Assembly (NCBI GenBank): GCA_038501785.1
Contig: JBAMJR010000154.1
Span: forward strand, 6,169,001-6,233,000
DNA length: 64,000 nt
Direction of reading: 5' to 3'
Source: Myoxocephalus aenaeus
Lineage: Eukaryota; Chordata; Actinopteri; Perciformes; Cottidae
Under the pieces are notes generated by a model. The model did no database searches. It was not told the DNA's origin and worked only from the letters and a program-made list of their open reading frames with translations. Both the position numbers and the translations under genes were made by a program. This document shows positions 13,610 to 25,206 of the stretch, one piece after another (positions within the stretch are counted from its first letter, which is position 1; each line of letters begins with the position of its first letter).

Positions 13610-13985
13610 ATAAGTAAGTATATTTACTCAAGTACTACTTAGTTATAATTGTGAGGTAATTAAATGTATTTTATATGAACTTGACTACTTTTGAAGAGCA
13701 AATATTGTAGTTTTTATTCCACTACATTATAATTAAATATTATACAAACAAAGCATGATGAGTGTATACAATATGATACATATTTATAAATGAAACTACC
13801 CACCAGTATTTAAACCTTCTCCAGCAGTAATAATAAAATGCTCGGTATTAATCCAATAATATAATACAGTTTAACGCTGTCAAGGCCTATTCTGCTGCTT
13901 TATCAGTATTTGTACTTGAGGTTTACATGTTATTATGTATTACTTTATATCAAGCATCATTTAAATACTTCTACTTTATGTCAGC
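13610..13985. mobile_element. degraded hAT-type non-autonomous relic
   Basis: Contains worn versions of phrases common in fish hAT MITEs: TTACTCAAGTACTACTTA near 13625, TTTTTATTCCACTACATTA near 13711, and AATCCAATAATATAATA near 13853. No terminal repeats or target duplications survive. Much older than the other hAT copies in the window. Confidence 0.5.
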
Positions 13986-16005
13986 AGGTTTTTAAGGAAT
14001 TCAACAAGTTAGTTGCGTGAGCCTGAGGTGCTTAGGTGATAGAAATAATTAAACAATTGAGATATTAGGCTAGAAGGTGGAATGTGTCATTGTATATGTG
14101 ATGCATGGCCTTGTGTGTAGATCTGCTCTAATGTGTATTTAATGCCATTAAAATGCACTAATGGCTGAGCCTTTGTGTTGTGAAATTTTTTGCCAGATAG
14201 GAAGAATGTCATCGGAGATATTTATTTTTTCAGAGTATGAAATTATTTCAGTGAGAGCAATAATTGCACACAGTGGTGAGGGAAAAGTACTCAAACTTAT
14301 GATACGAGGGGCGTAAATAGCACCAGGTTATGATATATGATTGAAATTACATATATTGGGAAAATTGGGAATTACAAGCTCTGTGACAACATAACATTTA
14401 TTGAAATGGGTTGCTTTATTTGTATTATTTAAAACTGTTGGCCTTATATTTAATCAGACGATACACTATTTAAAGTGGTTACCTGGACACTCATTTACTT
14501 AAATTTGATGCAGTTTTAGAAAATTTAATTATTTCCTACTAAATGTATTGTACTTTGATACGCACTCCTTAAAGAGGCTAAATTCACTATTAGCTTACTT
14601 TGAAGATAACTGTCTTTCTCACTAAACAGTCAATCCTACATGCAATTTAAAGAGTAATATTACGTTTTTATTTATCTAACGAAGGAACGAAGTTAGAGCA
14701 AATAGATCCAACTTCACACGCTGTGGCTTGTCAAAATGGATGTAAAATGATGCATACATTGCAGAAAACATAGCTCTGTATGCGACAACATAGATGTAAG
14801 GATATGATATGAACTTCCTCTCACTTTTGAAGAGTTGCTACTTAAATTAGTAGACATCCAGGACTTGAGGCAAGATAAGCCAATCTCATAGTTCAATGGA
14901 CAGACATGTTATGTTCTGTCTGACCCTGGAGACAGATCCCTCTCTGATGCAGTGCTCATGGGAGCTTATACTGTACATTGCCAGGTCATTTTCTTGAGTG
15001 CTGTGTTGATTGGGCATGGAATTCAAGGATGCATATTGGCTGCTCAGAGTGTGGTAACACCCCCCTGCATTGCTTTATTTTCGGGAAAGTGGGTCAGTTT
15101 TAATCCAGTCAATCAGGTGTATATGAGTAACAGCGCACAGATGTGGAAGTACACTCTGTACACGGCTTTGATGTGCAAGTACACTCTGTTTATGTGGCAA
15201 CAAGAGAAGATAAGTCTAACCATTCTGACAAGTGTTACCACGCCATTGGTTTGAGTCATCTTTTTCTTGTGTAGGAATTCCCACAATCCACAAGACGTGA
15301 AGTGACTTTCTGAGAGAGATATTGCATAACGTGCAGTCAGTGTTTCCAGACCAGATCTGAGCTGCTCTGAGCTGAGCACCGTCTCTGTCTGTGCTCACAG
15401 GCCAGCTAAATTAATCGTTTACCCTTGAAGCCATGAGTCCATAAAAATATAACCGCTAGTTAAAAATGTATTCATTGTAGATACTTGATCATCACATTTC
15501 TCCCTCCATGTGTTACGGTTCTCATTTTTAGTGTGTTGGCAATGGATATGGATTCACTGTCAGGGGACTAATTAGTATTTGGATTCCCCTCAGCTGTTAC
15601 TGCGACCTCACCATCAATGCTCATTACGTGGCTGAATGAAAACTGATGCCGGAAGTATAAGGTACAAATTGTGTTGTTCTCCAGGGTAATGGACATTTGG
15701 AGACTGTATTTTCAGATCCATTGTTTATCCGTCTCTTGTCTACAGCTTGTGGAAAATGATTCTTGGCATCTATTGAACAGGCTTGATAATCCTACAGCAA
15801 TCCTTGTAGTGCTTCACTGGTCTAAGTTTAGGAATTTAGTATTCTTTTTATTTATTTTTTATGGTTTGGTTAGGCTCTTAAACATGTTTCCAACCAATTT
15901 TAGTGGACATTTTGAATTAATTCCAAGACGTGGCAAAAGATAAACTAAATTATTGTTGGTTTTCGTCTGCTTTTTTTGTTAATATTAAGAGATGAAGAGT
16001 TGGAG
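13986..16005. other. no gene recognised (2 kb)
   Basis: AT-rich. A short direct repeat (AAGTACACTCTG) occurs near 15147 and 15178. No coding signal. Confidence 0.5.
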
Positions 16006-16077
16006 GCTTTTATCCAAAGCGACTTACTTTTTTGTAAGTCACTTTGGATAAAAGCGTCATCTAAATGTAATGTAATG
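16006..16077. mobile_element. L2/SINE 3'-tail motif with inverted copy
   Basis: Bases 16032-16077 carry TTTGGATAAAAGCGTC followed by CTAAATGTAATGTAATG, the stem-loop and short tandem tail of fish L2-type LINEs and the SINEs that borrow it. Bases 16006-16031 are an inverted copy of the stem part, so the two tails face each other. No SINE head or LINE coding sequence remains. Confidence 0.6.
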
Positions 16078-17805
16078 TTTAACAGAGGAAGAGTGTTCCG
16101 AAGTTTGAACCGCTGTCAATCGCATTATAAAAATAGTGTTGCTCTAACTTCCTAGTCCTTGTCCAAGCTGGACACCAACAGGTGCATCCACTCTCACTCA
16201 AAACACAGATGTCAATGGGAATATTTTGGAACAGAAAACGGAAGTCCTAAAATATAACATTTCAGTCCTAAAAGGAAACAGACTGATACTGTGAGTGGTT
16301 GGTTTAATTAAGGAAACAGGTTTTCACTGCTCTACTCTGCATGCTGGAATCTCAAAGCAAAATCCTATTCTGAATACCTTAGACGAGAAAATGGATGATT
16401 TAGCATCACTGAAGTATCAAGGTCTTAAAGCTTTTCAATTAAAATATCTCCAGGTATTCATGGCATCTATTGCAACCCCAGTCCTTCCTAATTCTTGCTA
16501 ACCCGTGAACATTAAAATAGTCTGCCTTCTTCTTGAGAAGGAGCTCACCCAGCAGTGCTCAGGGTGATGTTTGTATAATAAATGACCAGGCTTGTCCCCA
16601 ACCAGCCAAAAAGAAAAACAAGACAGAACAATAGAAATAGAAAGTGTGGAAGTTAAAGTTCCTCATGTTCTTCTTTTGTCCCGTCCATGAGTGAGAGAGT
16701 GTGTTCGAGATATAATCTGGGTGTGTCTGTTTTTTTTACTAAAGTGGGAAATGGGTTTGGGAGGGGTTGAAGACCCACTCTGTCCTTTTGAGAACACAGG
16801 AAACTGCAGAAAAAAAGAAGGAAATGGTCCTTCATATTTTTGCAGGGATGCTAGCGAGACACTGTGAGCTCACCAGACTAAGCTTCAGCACATTTTACAC
16901 TTTGAAGATGGGTAAACAACACTGCATTGTTAGCATATGTTGCAGCCAGCCGTGCAGCCGGGAGACTGAAAAGAAAGAGGGAAGGAGTCAATAGAGGAAG
17001 GAAGTGGTTGTGGTGCCGGCTGGCAAGGCAAGAGATGATCTATCGAAAGGCTTCCAGGATTTTTTTTCCCTACATTGAATACTCAAAAAGCTTTACACCT
17101 CATCATCACTCATTTCAAAGAAGTTACAATCCGTCCGGTCATTGTGCTAAGTGATTACATGTTTAAATGTCCCTTCAAGCTTTGCAACTGTAATCGCATC
17201 ATTATGATAAATGTCCGACCAAATGTCATACATTTAAAAAAATGGTTTCCATCTTCTCAGGGATTTAATCTTTCACCAGAGATTTTGCGCTTATCTCCAT
17301 TTCGACAGAATAGGGCAGCAGGTCCTGTCTTCAAAGCCAAGCTCCATGAAATGCAATCCAGATGTTACTGTAGAAAAATTCTCACAGAAGAGCAAAAAAA
17401 CTAAACGTCACGGGGGGGGACTAAACCATATAGGGACATACCATGACCAAATATATGCTTAAGGGTGATACACTACAAACTATTTTTCGATTTTCGAAGA
17501 GAAATGTGTTTCTGCCTTTCATTGGCTCTTTTTAAGTGAAGTGACTCATGTTGTTGTAGAGCAAGGATACCACAGTTGTACAGCAGCATAACAATTAGTA
17601 TTACAAGTGCCGTTTTCGAAAAACGGAGAGTGGATAAACAGAATGAAAGTAAATGTCAGCACCTGAAACCTTGTCAGCCGAAAGCACATCGAGGGGGCTC
17701 TGCCTCAGAGCAAAGTTACCAGGACAACAGATGACCTGCTCGCATATGTTGGTTGAACCTTTGTCATTCTCCTTCCTGTGAGGCCTTTTTGGGTTGGGGA
17801 GGGAA
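16078..17805. other. no gene recognised (1.7 kb)
   Basis: Frames up to 109 codons (17075-17404) without recognisable features. Confidence 0.5.
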
Positions 17806-17813
17806 CATATTAC

Positions 17814-19085
17814 CAGTGGTGTATAGTAACGAAGTAGAAATACTTCGTTACTGTACTTAAGTAGTTTTTGGGGATATCTGTACTCTACTTTACTATTTAT
17901 ATTTCTGTTTACTTTTACTTTTACTTCACTACATTTTGCAAAGAAAAATGATACTTTTACTCCGATACATTTCTCCTGAAACCTTCGTTACTCGCTACAA
18001 AATCAAATCTATCTTTAGAAAAAAAAAAAAAAACATCGGGGACTGTGGTGGAACACAGACTCCACCAAGCAGGTTTTGCGAATCACAATGTTTTGCATTT
18101 TCCCTCTACATCCTCTAGTCCAGCGCTCCCAAACCTTTATGCGTCACGGACCGGTTACGTGAAGACAATATTTTCACAGACCGGGTCCGACCTCGGAAAG
18201 ACGGGAGACAACGACACCCAACGTGTGTTCGTTATGTCCAGTCTACTCCTAACTAAACCTTTAGTCCAGTCTACTGCTTAACTTATAACGCGCTGCACAA
18301 AGACAGGATGTTGAAATGGAAGCAGGTTTTCATGCTTTTTTGGCGATCTCAGGATACTCTGCCTTGGTTTCCAGATCACCGACAGAGTTGTAACAGATTT
18401 ACGTTTCATTTTTAGAGTAACGTAACATCTTGACATGTGTCAAGAGATTCCGTCTGAGGTTACCACAGACGGATGTATGCGGTCATTTTTCACAATAAAA
18501 CATCTTTCCGGCCTTGATTTTTTTTTATTTAATTGAAATGTTTCATTCATTCTTTCAGACCGGTACCAAGAGACCCACAGACCGGTACCAAGAGACCCAC
18601 GGCGGGCGGAATGAGCATACTTATAACCACACTGTTACAAGTCCTTCATAGTGTCATATTGCTTTTTGGAGAATTATGATGATAAGTTCATAGTAGATGC
18701 AAAAGTATACTTAGGTACAATATATTATGTTGAACATAATATATATGGATGGATCCCAGCCAACCCAGTTATTGTATCAACACAATTCCTGGTCCTTGGT
18801 CATGGTGGCCACAGCACTTAAAAGAATAAACTTCATAATTCTCAAAATTCTGACCCTTTGCTTTTTTATTAAAAGCATGTACTTGTACTTTTACTTTCAA
18901 TACTTAAGTACATTTTATATCAGAAAAATACTTTTGATACTTAAGTACAGAAAATATCAGATACTTTAAGACTTTTACTCAAGTAGTATTTTAATAGGTG
19001 ACTTTTACTTTTACTGGAGTAATTTTCCAGTAAGGTATCTTTACTTTTACTCAAGTACGGCTTTTGGGTACTTTATACACCACTG
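17814..19085 (+). mobile_element. non-autonomous Tol2-like hAT element, copy 1
   Basis: Terminal inverted repeats CAGTGGTGTATA...TATACACCACTG, flanked by a perfect 8-bp duplication CATATTAC (17806-17813 and 19086-19093), which defines a hAT element of 1272 bp. The ends are packed with ACTTTTACTT and AAGTAC motifs as in Tol2. The 5' end carries a hairpin (GTAACGAAGTA, four bases, TACTTCGTTAC). Internally there is a two-copy 22-bp repeat (AGACCGGTACCAAGAG...) at about 18558-18601 and a stretch from about 18119 resembling another hAT family's end (CCCAAACCTTTATGCG...GACCGG). No transposase. Its frames match copy 2 exactly, indicating recent movement. Confidence 0.92.
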
Positions 19086-19344
19086 CATATTACACTCTGA
19101 GTGGCCTGCACAGTATCAAGAACAAAAAGGTCCTGGCTAACAGAATTTGAGGAGGGTTACACATGTTTTGGCCAGAGAAGAGCTATGCACATATCTTTAA
19201 CAAAATAGAAAAAAACTGCAATGCTTTCCAGGGACATCATAACTTCTGACAGAATTACAGTGTGTCTCTGTTACTCTAACTCAGTGGTTCTCAAACTGTG
19301 GGGCGCGACCCTCTAGTGGGTCGTGGGGGGGTGATACTGTTTAA

Positions 19345-19346
<2 letters not shown>

Positions 19347-19390
<44 letters not shown>
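19347..19390. repeat. (TA)n microsatellite
   Basis: About 44 bases of TA with one G interruption, inside the hAT MITE. Confidence 0.95.
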
Positions 19391-19391
<1 letters not shown>

Positions 19392-19409
19392 CTTTTAAAT
19401 AGTTTTTTT

Positions 19410-19545
19410 TTTTAGATAATCCTTTATTAATCCCACAGTGGGGTCATTATTCTATGCATGTTACCATCCTTAGTAATTAAGGAACAGTGTGCTGCTGTGA
19501 AGCTCTGGGGCTTCAGGGTCTTGCTCAAGGACACTTCAACATGAA
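19410..19545 (-). mobile_element. SINE body fragment inside hAT MITE
   Basis: The plus strand reads CTTTATTAATCCCACAGTGGGG then GTCTTGCTCAAGGACACTTC, matching the body of the SINE at 50195-50384. The tRNA-like head is absent. It sits within the hAT MITE, so it was inserted there or carried along. Confidence 0.6.
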
Positions 19546-20105
19546 GTGTTGAAGCTAAAAGCCTCCGCGAGATCTCTGTGAGATCTTTTCTGCTGTTGCG
19601 TCTCTCAAAACAGAATATAGATCTAAGGTCAACATGGAGCATGAATTAAGAGAGGCCGTATCAAATCTACCATCTTATTTAAAAAATATTTATAGAGGAA
19701 AGCAGCTCTGCAGCCACTAATACTGATACAACGTGATGCTCACACATCTGCACTCATTTTGTTTTGCACAGGTTGAACGTTATTGTTATTATCTTGAAAA
19801 TATATTCAGTGCATAACAGGTTATTTGGAGCCACAGTAAGTATTTTTTTTGCCAAATATTAGTTATTTTTTGCACAGATAGAACTTTATTTGCATTGTTC
19901 TAACAAAGTGATTACACATGTTATTAGTTTTTGTCCGATGGAGCGATCTGGTTTACTTGAAAGGGATTGTAATTTTCTTTATTGTATTATTTGAAAAAGT
20001 CACAAAAAGTTGGACCATTTTGTTACCATTTTGTTGGGGCGGTGGGGCCCGAACATTTTTCTTCCTCCAAAGTGGGGCCTGACAGAAAAAGTTTGAGAAC
20101 CACTG

Positions 20106-21852
20106 ATGTAACTCCTTTTCCGACTATTACGCTTGTTGGCAAACTAATGTCTATCAGGACATGCAGGTTGAAATGTATGACCACACAATGTGTAGTAATC
20201 CATGATGGTTCATAAAGACAGTCACAAGTCATTCTAGTAATCTCTAGTAATTTGTCACAAACCAAAGTGATATTTATGTCATAGTCATAGATATTATATA
20301 GTCATAGATATGTATATGAGGCAAAGTGTGGTGTCCCCCATAGGCTGTGCTAAACTACTTGCTTGAAAAATAATAATGGGATAAACTAGATAAGAGAAGT
20401 GATGCAAAATCTGCAAACATAAGTTTTGTCAAATCGTTGTCTAATTTACCAGAAATCAAACTCCCATTGTTTCCAGAAATACGTTAAAGCTTACAGACCT
20501 GTATTGCTACCATGGACAATGTAATATATTGGTCGTCATGCAAGAACATGCTCGTATTCTGATCTCAAATCGATCAAATGTCTTCAACATGTCTTCCTTC
20601 AAAACGTATTTAGATACTAGATGGGTAAAGTTAAAATCACAGGTTTGTGTTCCTTGATGTGTTATTTAGTCATTTGGAAATGACACTGAGCGTGTCCCTC
20701 AAGAGCTATAAGAAAGGATGTATGCAATGGCGGCAACCTTTGATTCTGCTCTGCTGATGTTATTAATAAAAAAAACGTATTACAGGGTGAACGTTCTTTG
20801 CATCGAGAGATGCAAACACAGGCATCGTTATAGATCAATGGATCATTGGCATCATTAGGAGCTGGCAGGATAACAAGCTACCTTGTTAAGTGAAGCTGCA
20901 CAATCAATCATCTAGGATCAAACAGGTAAACACCACAGCAGATCAATAAACACAATAGCCATAAGCTACACGCATAATCAGCTCAAGCCCTCACATACAT
21001 GAATGTCCTATAGCAGGTTTTATATAAAGCAGCGATAAGATCACACCCTACTGACATTTTTTGATGATGTAATGATACTGTCCCTACAGGTCTGATCCCC
21101 TGACCTTCATTTTGCTTCACTGTTTTGATGGACTTGGTAATCTATTTATTTATTTATTTTCAGATATAGAGAAAAAATATGTTATAATTATTTAAACAAA
21201 AAATGGATTCTGTACTAGAGTGACTAAACTACAGCAAGATTTTTTTTATTCTCTGGTCCAGCAAAAATTGGACCAGAGAAGGTTTATTTTCTCAAAGAAG
21301 GACAGAGGTCAAACTGGATATTTATTTGTATTGAGTTAGCTGTTTGGGTTTAACAGAATAATTCATTTTTGAGTTGAATTCGCAAACAAGGACTACGAAA
21401 ACAGATGGTACATTAGCACAAATCACAGGGGAAGTAAGCTTTTTGTTCAGTCAAAACACCCCCTACTTAGTGCGCCACGTGTTTGTTTGTTCAAGAACAA
21501 TTGCCCTCCTTACCGTTGTCAAGAGAGAGAAAGAAGATATGCTCAGTGTAATATAAGGTTAATGACAACATGGCTAATCCGTAAGTTAATGTGTAGGTTA
21601 AATCCCAATCATGCTTACCATCACAATTCATTATAACTGCGGCTCTGAGCCGCGGTTGCAGACCTCTGGTTTTATGCTAGGTAACGAAACTTTCATGGAT
21701 GCTTGCATACGGATTTGTGTAACACGAACAAGAGATACGTTTCCCCTCTGTGGCCGTAAAGACAACACATGGTGCCACATACAACTACGTTGTATTCAGC
21801 TTCACTAGATATTCAGAGCTGACCAACAGCCATGTGAACTTCACTACTTTGT
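20106..21852. other. no gene recognised (1.7 kb)
   Basis: Contains a small perfect hairpin at about 21251-21281 (arms TCTCTGGTCCA / TGGACCAGAGA). Otherwise AT-rich and featureless. Confidence 0.5.
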
Positions 21853-23287
21853 ACAGTAACTATGGGGTTATTTCAGTCTCTTTAATGGCAAATGCGCACA
21901 GAAAGATTCACAAATGCGCACAGAACAATTCACAAATATATTCGATTTACAAATGCACACAGAAGGGTTTACAAATACATTCCAATGATTTATATCAATG
22001 TATTTAAAAAAAATCACAAATATATTTCTGCATTTGTTTGTGAAAAGCTTCACATTTACGAGTTGCATTTATGAGACTCCCCTGCCGTCCTTTGGATTCG
22101 TAAATGCATTTTTTCTACATGGACCTATCCGTAGCCAATCAGACGTCGCCCTCATTTTCAACCAATCACATGAGTGCAGCTCCGCCCTCCCCTACCCACG
22201 AGGGCGGTGCCAGCGTACAGTTACGGAATTTGCGGAGGTGATAAGTCAAACAATGGCGCTGGTACACACAACTGAAAGTTGACGTTCTCTGAATACTACA
22301 GTTGTTGAGTAATAATTCATTGTAATTCACAGTTAATTCATATGTATTTTTTAATGCATTTGATATAAATACTTAATATTATATTTATATAGATACACAT
22401 ATAATTGCAATCAATTCGGTCAAACGTCAAAAGACACCTCTGTAGTTCAAAGTAAAAGTTAAATTAAAATCTTAAGTTATGAATCTTAACCTTTCCCTCC
22501 GTCAAACTGATGTAACGTTACTGTGAATAAATAATAAACTAATAAAGATTGCTCGTTAGATCCTCAAAACTGAATTATATCTCATGTTTAACCGCTACGG
22601 AGAAATCGGAGCCAGCGGATCATTTCAAAAAGTCCTGCCGGGATCAGGCTGCTCTCGGCGGGCAACAGAACGCTGACGGCCCTGTGCTGCGGAGCTCATG
22701 GTCCCGCGACCAGGAACTCAAACCGTCGGCGTATCTTTTTAAATCGGCGGCTTCTAGATGAACTGACCACAGATTTGATGCTTAAACAACTAACTTCTCG
22801 CCTGAAAACATCCTAAAATGTCATGTTGTGACTCAACAACTGTAGTATTTAGAGAACGTCAACTTTCAGTTGTGTGTACCAGCGCCATTGTTTGACTGAT
22901 GAGCTCCGCTAATTCCGTAACTGTACGCTGGCTCCGCCCTCGTGGGTAGGGGAGGGGGGAGCTGCATTCATGTGATTGGTTGAAAATGAGGGCGACATCT
23001 GATTGGCTACGGATAGGTCCATGTAGAAAAAATGCATTTACGAATCCAAAGGACGGCAGGGGAGTCTCATAAAAGCCACTCGTAAATGTGAAGCTTTTCA
23101 CAAACAAATGCAGAAATATATTTGTGATTTTTTTTTATACATTGATATAAATCATTGGAATGTATTTGTAAACCCTTCTGTGTGCATTTGTAAATCGAAT
23201 ATATTTGTGAATTGTTCTGTGCGCATTTGTGAATCTTTCTGTGCGCATTTGCCATTAAAGAGACTGAAATAACCCCATAGTTACTGT
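21853..23287. mobile_element. long-TIR element, ~458-bp inverted arms
   Basis: Left arm 21853-22310 and right arm 22831-23287 are near-identical inverted copies (ends ACAGTAACTATGGGG / CCCCATAGTTACTGT) around a 520-bp core. Each arm has three spaced copies of an AAATGCGCACAGAA-like motif. The core has a 70-codon frame (22549-22761) of no known family. I find no target-site duplication at the outer ends. It is either a DNA transposon derivative with very long inverted repeats or a foldback element. Superfamily unknown. Confidence 0.8.
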
Positions 23288-23904
23288 CTCGAAGGGGAAT
23301 AAGTATGCTTCCAGTGCCTGTCAAAATCCAAGACGCTAGGCGCCCAACAGTAGCTGCTAATGTCTGCTCATTCTGACCACTGGTACCGCTGCCATGGACG
23401 TTGTTATCAATGCAATGAGAGGCGGTCAGCTAGTGTCCCCCATGTCTGTTCACTCCTCTGTGTCACCACACTTGTATACACATACAAAGCCACCAGGTCT
23501 CGCTCCGATATTTATCCCCTTAACAAAAAGTCTCGATGACTCATTTTGATAATGTTTTCATTCCTTACATTCATGTACTTACATATCTCGCACAACAATG
23601 ATGTCTTATATCTACGTTTTTTTTCTCCGCTCAAACCTTTCTGCAACCATTTCACGTTAATGACGCGGTGTTAAAGGACATGAGAAGAGACGTTTCCCCA
23701 TGGCATGAAACGACAAGCGAAAAGCTTAACATGTGTATCATGACATCAGGAGTGTCCTATAAATGTTGTGCTATTCATACGTCTTTCCATGAGATCACAT
23801 TGTCCGAGCACAATTTGATGGTGGACTAAAGGGGCCAATACATACCGTCAGAACTGCTTATCGGTTTCAGAACCCCCCATGCCCATCACACCTTTCCATA
23901 TACT
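23288..23904. other. no gene recognised
   Basis: Spacer between the long-TIR element and the second Tol2-like copy. The last 8 bases (23897-23904) are the target duplication of that copy. Confidence 0.5.
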
Positions 23905-25198
23905 CAGTGGTGTATAAAGTACCCAAAAGCCGTACTTGAGTAAAAGTAAAGATACCTTACTGGAAAATTACTCCAGTAAAAGTAAAAGTCACCTATTAAA
24001 ATACTACTTGAGTAAAAGTCTTAAAGTATCTGATATTTTCTGTACTTAAGTATCAAAAGTATTTTTCTGATATAAAATGTACTTAAGTATTGAAAGTAAA
24101 AGTACAAGTACATGCTTTTAATAAAAAAGCAAAGGGTCAGAATTTTGAGAATTATGAAGTTTATTCTTTTAAGTGCTGTGGCCACCATGACCAAGGACCA
24201 GGAATTGTGTTGATACAATAACTGGGTTGGCTGGGATCCATCCATATATATTATGTTCAACATAATATATTGTACCTAAGTATACTTTTGCATCTACTAT
24301 GAACTTATCATCATAATTCTCCAAAAAGCAATATGACACTATGAAGGACTTGTAACAGTGTGGTTATAAGTATGCTCATTCCGCCCGCCGTGGGTCTCTT
24401 GGTACCGGTCTGTGGGTCTCTTGGTACCGGTCTGTGGGTCTCTTGGTACCGGTCTGAAAGAATGAATGAAACATTTCAATTAAATAAAAAAAAATCAAGG
24501 CCGGAAAGATGTTTTATTGTGAAAAATGACCGCATACATCCGTCTGTGGTAACCTCAGACGGAATCTCTTGACACATGTCAAGATGTTACGTTACTCTAA
24601 AAATGAAACGTAAATCTGTTACAACTCTGTCGGTGATCTGGAAACCAAGGCAGAGTATCCTGAGATCGCCAAAAAAGCATGAAAACCTGCTTCCATTTCA
24701 ACATCCTGTCTTTGTGCAGCGCGTTATAAGTTAAGCAGTAGACTGGACTAAAGGTTTAGTTAGGAGTAGACTGGACATAACGAACACACGTTGGGTGTCG
24801 TTGTCTCCCGTCTTTCCGAGGTCGGACCCGGTCTGTGAAAATATTGTCTTCACGTAACCGGTCCGTGACGCATAAAGGTTTGGGAGCGCTGGACTAGAGG
24901 ATGTAGAGGGAAAATGCAAAACATTGTGATTCGCAAAACCTGCTTGGTGGAGTCTGTGTTCCACCACAGTCCCCGATGTTTTTTTTTTTTTTTCTAAAGA
25001 TAGATTTGATTTTGTAGCGAGTAACGAAGGTTTCAGGAGAAATGTATCGGAGTAAAAGTATCATTTTTCTTTGCAAAATGTAGTGAAGTAAAAGTAAAAG
25101 TAAACAGAAATATAAATAGTAAAGTAGAGTACAGATATCCCCAAAAACTACTTAAGTACAGTAACGAAGTATTTCTACTTCGTTACTATACACCACTG
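23905..25198 (-). mobile_element. non-autonomous Tol2-like hAT element, copy 2
   Basis: Same element as 17814-19085 in the opposite orientation, flanked by a perfect duplication CATATACT (23897-23904 and 25199-25206). Length is 1294 bp, exactly one 22-bp unit longer than copy 1; the internal repeat has three copies instead of two. Short chance frames translate identically in both copies, so divergence is very low. Non-coding. Confidence 0.92.
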
Positions 25199-25206
25199 CA
25201 TATACT

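Larger units (their letters stand above)
19282..20105. mobile_element. hAT MITE with CAGTGGTTCTCAAACT ends
   Basis: Ends CAGTGGTTCTCAAACT...GTTTGAGAACCACTG, 824 bp, flanked by imperfect 8-bp duplications (CTCTAACT and ATGTAACT, 6 of 8 matching). It contains a TA microsatellite (19347-19390) and a minus-strand SINE piece. No transposase frame. The imperfect flanks suggest an older insertion than the Tol2-like copies. Confidence 0.85.

Noticed and set aside
17936..18969. Short frames repeated identically at 24.0-25.1 kb
   Set aside because: They lie in non-autonomous hAT copies; the identity reflects recent transposition of the DNA, not protein conservation.
22549..22761. 70-codon frame in the core of the long-TIR element as a transposase
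   Set aside because: Too short and without catalytic motifs or similarity to any transposase I know.
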